From Vibrio xiamenensis (GTDB lineage: Bacteria > Pseudomonadota > Gammaproteobacteria > Enterobacterales > Vibrionaceae), in the NCBI RefSeq assembly GCF_900100015.1, contig NZ_FNDD01000015.1:1-64000 (forward strand): a DNA stretch of 64,000 nt, read 5' to 3'. Below the pieces are notes generated by a model that saw only the letters and a program-made list of their open reading frames with translations, did not search any database and was not told where the DNA came from. Both the position numbers and the translations under genes were made by a program. This document shows, in pieces, positions 61,794 to 64,000 of the stretch. Within the stretch, counting starts at the first letter, position 1. Each line of letters begins with the position of its first letter.

Positions 61794-61850
61794 TGCGAAG
61801 GAAGCTCTCTATTGTGAAATCATAAACTGTAATGAAATAATAAAATTTGA

Positions 61851-61866
61851 CCGCCTAATTAGGCGG
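61851..61866 (-). terminator. Terminator of second uppP
   Basis: Perfect palindrome CCGCCTAATTAGGCGG followed on the minus strand by a T-rich tract (TCAAATTTTATTATTT). It separates the two uppP genes. Confidence 0.75.
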
Positions 61867-61883
61867 CCAAAACAGAATCATAT

Positions 61884-62654
61884 TTAAGCGTGCAGCCAAT
61901 ATAGCAAAGCTGCGCCAAATAATATTCGATAGATACCAAACGCATTGAAAGTAAAACGATTTAAGAAAGCTAAGAAGACTTTCATTACTACCCATGCAGA
62001 AAGGTAAGATACCACGAAACCAACGATCAATGGCATCGCTCGCTCACCAGCAAAATCCTGATAATGCTGAAGAAGGTCTAAACCACTGGCGGCAACCATC
62101 ACTGGTAGTGCCAATAGGAATGAATACTCAGCACTGGCGGTGCGGCTGACGCCCGCTAACAACGCGCCCACTATAGTCGAGCCTGCGCGGCTCGTGCCGG
62201 GAACCAGAGCAAAGATTTGGGCAAAACCAATAATCCCTGCTTGACGATAACTGATGTCGTCCAAGGTTAACGTATGGGGCTGTTTATCTTTGAGATAATG
62301 TTCCACCCATAAAAATATCACACCGCCAACGATAAACATGATTGGCACAACATTAATAGTAAACAAAGACTTCACTAAATCTTTGAAGATAAAGCCGACG
62401 ATAGCAATTGGTAAAAAAGAGATGAATACTTTCACCCAAAGAGAGAAGTATTTAGGTTGAAATCGCTCTTTGTAGTTAGTCAAAACAGCCAAAATTGCAG
62501 ATAGCTGAATAATCACTTCAAATGCTTTATTGCTGTCAGTTTGTGGTAGGCCTAGCCATTCACTGGCAACGATTAAATGCCCTGTCGACGATATCGGTAA
62601 AAATTCGGTTATACCCTCGATAAGACCGAGAATAGCACTTTGAATTATATCCAT
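61884..62654 (-). CDS. uppP2: Undecaprenyl-diphosphatase UppP, second paralogue (E. coli BacA-like)
   Basis: 256 residues, same fold and activity as the neighbouring gene. Motifs [14 protein letters not shown] and PGTSRAGST are intact. FEVIIQLSAILAVL and DDISYRQAGIIGFAQ resemble E. coli BacA more than its neighbour does. It starts 18 bp after the second folK and is probably co-transcribed with folB-folK, as E. coli bacA is next to folB. Two functional-looking copies in tandem suggest redundancy or different conditions or faces of activity. Confidence 0.92.
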   Translation of the reverse strand: MDIIQSAILGLIEGITEFLPISSTGHLIVASEWLGLPQTDSNKAFEVIIQLSAILAVLTNYKERFQPKYFSLWVKVFISFLPIAIVGFIFKDLVKSLFTINVVPIMFIVGGVIFLWVEHYLKDKQPHTLTLDDISYRQAGIIGFAQIFALVPGTSRAGSTIVGALLAGVSRTASAEYSFLLALPVMVAASGLDLLQHYQDFAGERAMPLIVGFVVSYLSAWVVMKVFLAFLNRFTFNAFGIYRILFGAALLYWLHA

Positions 62655-62672
62655 GTAGGTACTCTTGTTGGG

Positions 62673-63161
62673 TTAAAAGTCAAACCAAGGTTTTACTTCT
62701 TTCAAAAAATGGAGATCTTTAGCTTGCAGCCAAACTTGCCGAACAGTGCGACCATCTTTCGGTAAGATTAGTTCCGGACAAAGTTCATAAAGAGGTTGAA
62801 TTACGAAGGGATAGCGATAGATATCGGAACGCGGCAACTCAGGTTGAGAGTCTGAAACTACATCACCAAAGAGCAGGATATCCAAATCGATCGTTCGTGG
62901 TTCAAACTTTTTCGCCTGGCTGTCACGCCCACAGTGAAACTCGATTTTTCTCAAAGCCAAAGAGAATTCTTTTAAATTCAACGCGGTTTTTAATTCCGCA
63001 ACAAGATTGTAAAATGCCTCACTTTTGAAACCCACAGCATCGCTTTCATAAACCTTGGACAATTTCACGTCATCATCCAAGGTTTTAAGCTGCACGAGCG
63101 CTTGTTGAATATGCTTTTCACGCTCAACATTCGAACCGATGCCGATATAAACTTTGGTCAT
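62673..63161 (-). CDS. folK2: HPPK paralogue (second FolK)
   Basis: Second 2-amino-4-hydroxy-6-hydroxymethyldihydropteridine pyrophosphokinase, 162 residues. YIGIGSNVEREKHIQQAL and KKFEPRTIDLDILLFGD retain the Mg-binding aspartates and the Arg of the pocket. It is only distantly similar to the pcnB-linked FolK. The ATG overlaps the folB stop (ATGA). Coupling with FolB, the previous enzyme of the pathway, supports a folate role. Confidence 0.92.
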   Translation of the reverse strand: MTKVYIGIGSNVEREKHIQQALVQLKTLDDDVKLSKVYESDAVGFKSEAFYNLVAELKTALNLKEFSLALRKIEFHCGRDSQAKKFEPRTIDLDILLFGDVVSDSQPELPRSDIYRYPFVIQPLYELCPELILPKDGRTVRQVWLQAKDLHFLKEVKPWFDF

Positions 63162-63511
63162 TGCTGACCTCGTTCAATGATGACTCCTACACCACTGGCG
63201 TGTGCAACCGCGCCCGGTTTGGTCAAACTAATTTTCACCCATGGCACACCAAAACGGCTTTGGATGATATCAGCCACTTCTTCAGCAACTCGCTCAACCA
63301 ATAAAAAGCGTCCATTTTCAATATGTTCAATGACCGCTTGGCTAACTTGTGAATAGTCGAGAGCATCTTTGACGTCATCACTAATACCCGCTGGGCGATT
63401 GTCGTGGGCCATTTCAATATCAAGTACCAGCTTTTGTTTTATTTGCTGTTCCCAATCGTAAACACCAATGGTGGTAATGACAGTAAGATCTTTAATGAAG
63501 ACTTTATCCAT
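63158..63511 (-). CDS. folB: Dihydroneopterin aldolase
   Basis: Folate pathway: dihydroneopterin to 6-hydroxymethyl-dihydropterin. 117 residues, octameric T-fold family. VFIKDLTVITTIGVYDWEQ at the start and LLVERVAEEVADIIQSRF in the middle, with a catalytic Lys in WVKISLTKPGA. First gene of the folB-folK2-uppP2 unit, divergent from plsY as in E. coli. Confidence 0.95.
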   Translation of the reverse strand: MDKVFIKDLTVITTIGVYDWEQQIKQKLVLDIEMAHDNRPAGISDDVKDALDYSQVSQAVIEHIENGRFLLVERVAEEVADIIQSRFGVPWVKISLTKPGAVAHASGVGVIIERGQQ

Positions 63512-63631
63512 GCGTTTTTATCCCTTACAGGTCGGATACCTAAATGCGGTAAAACATCGTACTATGTATAACGAGCGGGTATGATATCAATTACTTGCTT
63601 ATCGAGCATCTGTTTCACACGGCGATGGGTT

Positions 63632-64000
63632 ATGACTTTATTAGCACTGACAATGATTATCTGCGCGTATCTGCTAGGTTCAATCTCTAGTGCGGTTTTG
63701 ATCTGTCGTTTACTTCGTCTGCCTGACCCACGTTCAGTTGGCTCACATAACCCCGGTGCCACCAATGTCATGCGTATCGGCGGTAAAAAAAGTGCCGCAG
63801 CAGTATTGTTGTGCGACATGCTCAAAGGCACGATTCCTGTTTGGCTCGGCTACTTCTTACATATCGAACCCTTGATTCTGGGGATCGTGGCCATTTCAGC
63901 GTGTTTAGGCCACATGTACCCGCTGTTCTTTCATTTCAAAGGTGGCAAAGGAGTAGCAACAGCGCTCGGAGCTATCGCGCCAATTGGATGGGATCTGACT
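63632..64000 (+). CDS. plsY: Glycerol-3-phosphate acyltransferase PlsY (5' part)
   Basis: Uses acyl-phosphate to acylate glycerol-3-phosphate, first step of phospholipid synthesis. I translated it by hand from ATG 63632: [20 protein letters not shown], then [17 protein letters not shown] and [13 protein letters not shown], the PlsY motifs 1 and 2. 123 codons are in the window; the C-terminal part lies outside. Divergent from folB across 120 bp. No strong ribosome binding site is seen, so the start could move by a few codons. Confidence 0.93.
   Translation, partial: MTLLALTMIICAYLLGSISSAVLICRLLRLPDPRSVGSHNPGATNVMRIGGKKSAAAVLLCDMLKGTIPVWLGYFLHIEPLILGIVAISACLGHMYPLFFHFKGGKGVATALGAIAPIGWDLT

Overview
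The window is chromosomal DNA from a Vibrio species (Gammaproteobacteria, Vibrionaceae). Three things point there. A LuxR/HapR/SmcR-type quorum-sensing master regulator sits beside hpt. The pilABCD-coaE-zapD-yacG cluster and the pdhR-aceEF-lpdA cluster have the usual Vibrio content. Long runs such as sfsA-dksA-gluQ-pcnB-folK-panBC and ftsB-ispDF-truD-surE-pcm-nlpD-rpoS follow gamma-proteobacterial order. I cannot name the species from sequence alone. Nearly every base is accounted for by core-genome genes. I found no tRNA, rRNA, insertion sequence, prophage, integron or CRISPR array.

Layout. 1-2404: ferric-iron ABC importer (fbpA and a truncated fbpB, Fur-box promoter). 2537-4698: ammonium channel amtB with its PII partner glnK behind a sigma-54-type promoter, then yacL. 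4786-8495: a three-gene glycerate cassette on the opposite strand (CdaR-type activator, GntP-family permease, glycerate kinase). 8578-18718: acnB, a patatin/outer-membrane-barrel protein, and the overlapping hrpB-mrcB pair. 18775-24744: sfsA, dksA, gluQ, pcnB, folK, panB and panC. 24847-28147: yadGH exporter, carbonic anhydrase and hpt. 28439-36196: the luxR-type regulator facing lpdA, then aceF, aceE and pdhR.

36558-42313: recJ-dsbC-xerD, fldB, ampD and nadC. 42608-48572: type IV pilus genes pilABCD with coaE, zapD and yacG. 48672-48794: an ERIC-like imperfect palindrome. 48849-52475: rplS-trmD-rimM-rpsP operon and ffh. 52655-54830: ypjD and yfjD-type membrane proteins. 54912-60863: rpoS-nlpD-pcm-surE-truD-ispF-ispD-ftsB, in reverse order on the minus strand. 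60990-63511: two different UppP paralogues followed by a second folK and folB. 63632-end: truncated plsY.

Functional links. Pyruvate and TCA metabolism is concentrated here (aceEF-lpdA, PdhR, acnB), as are nitrogen sensing (amtB-glnK), envelope synthesis (mrcB, ampD, two uppP, ftsB, nlpD, plsY), cofactor synthesis (panBC, coaE, nadC, two folK, folB, ispDF) and global regulation (luxR-type regulator, rpoS, dksA). I did not find a clearly new multi-gene system. The most useful leads are in non-coding DNA: a predicted Qrr sRNA pairing site over the luxR ribosome binding site, two PdhR boxes about 138 bp apart, an NtrC-like palindrome inside a terminator upstream of a sigma-54 promoter, period-16 repeats after the dksA terminator, 13-bp repeats before pilA, and a 19-bp minisatellite at the mrcB 3' end. 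Protein-level oddities are a lipobox in DsbC and the tandem UppP paralogues.
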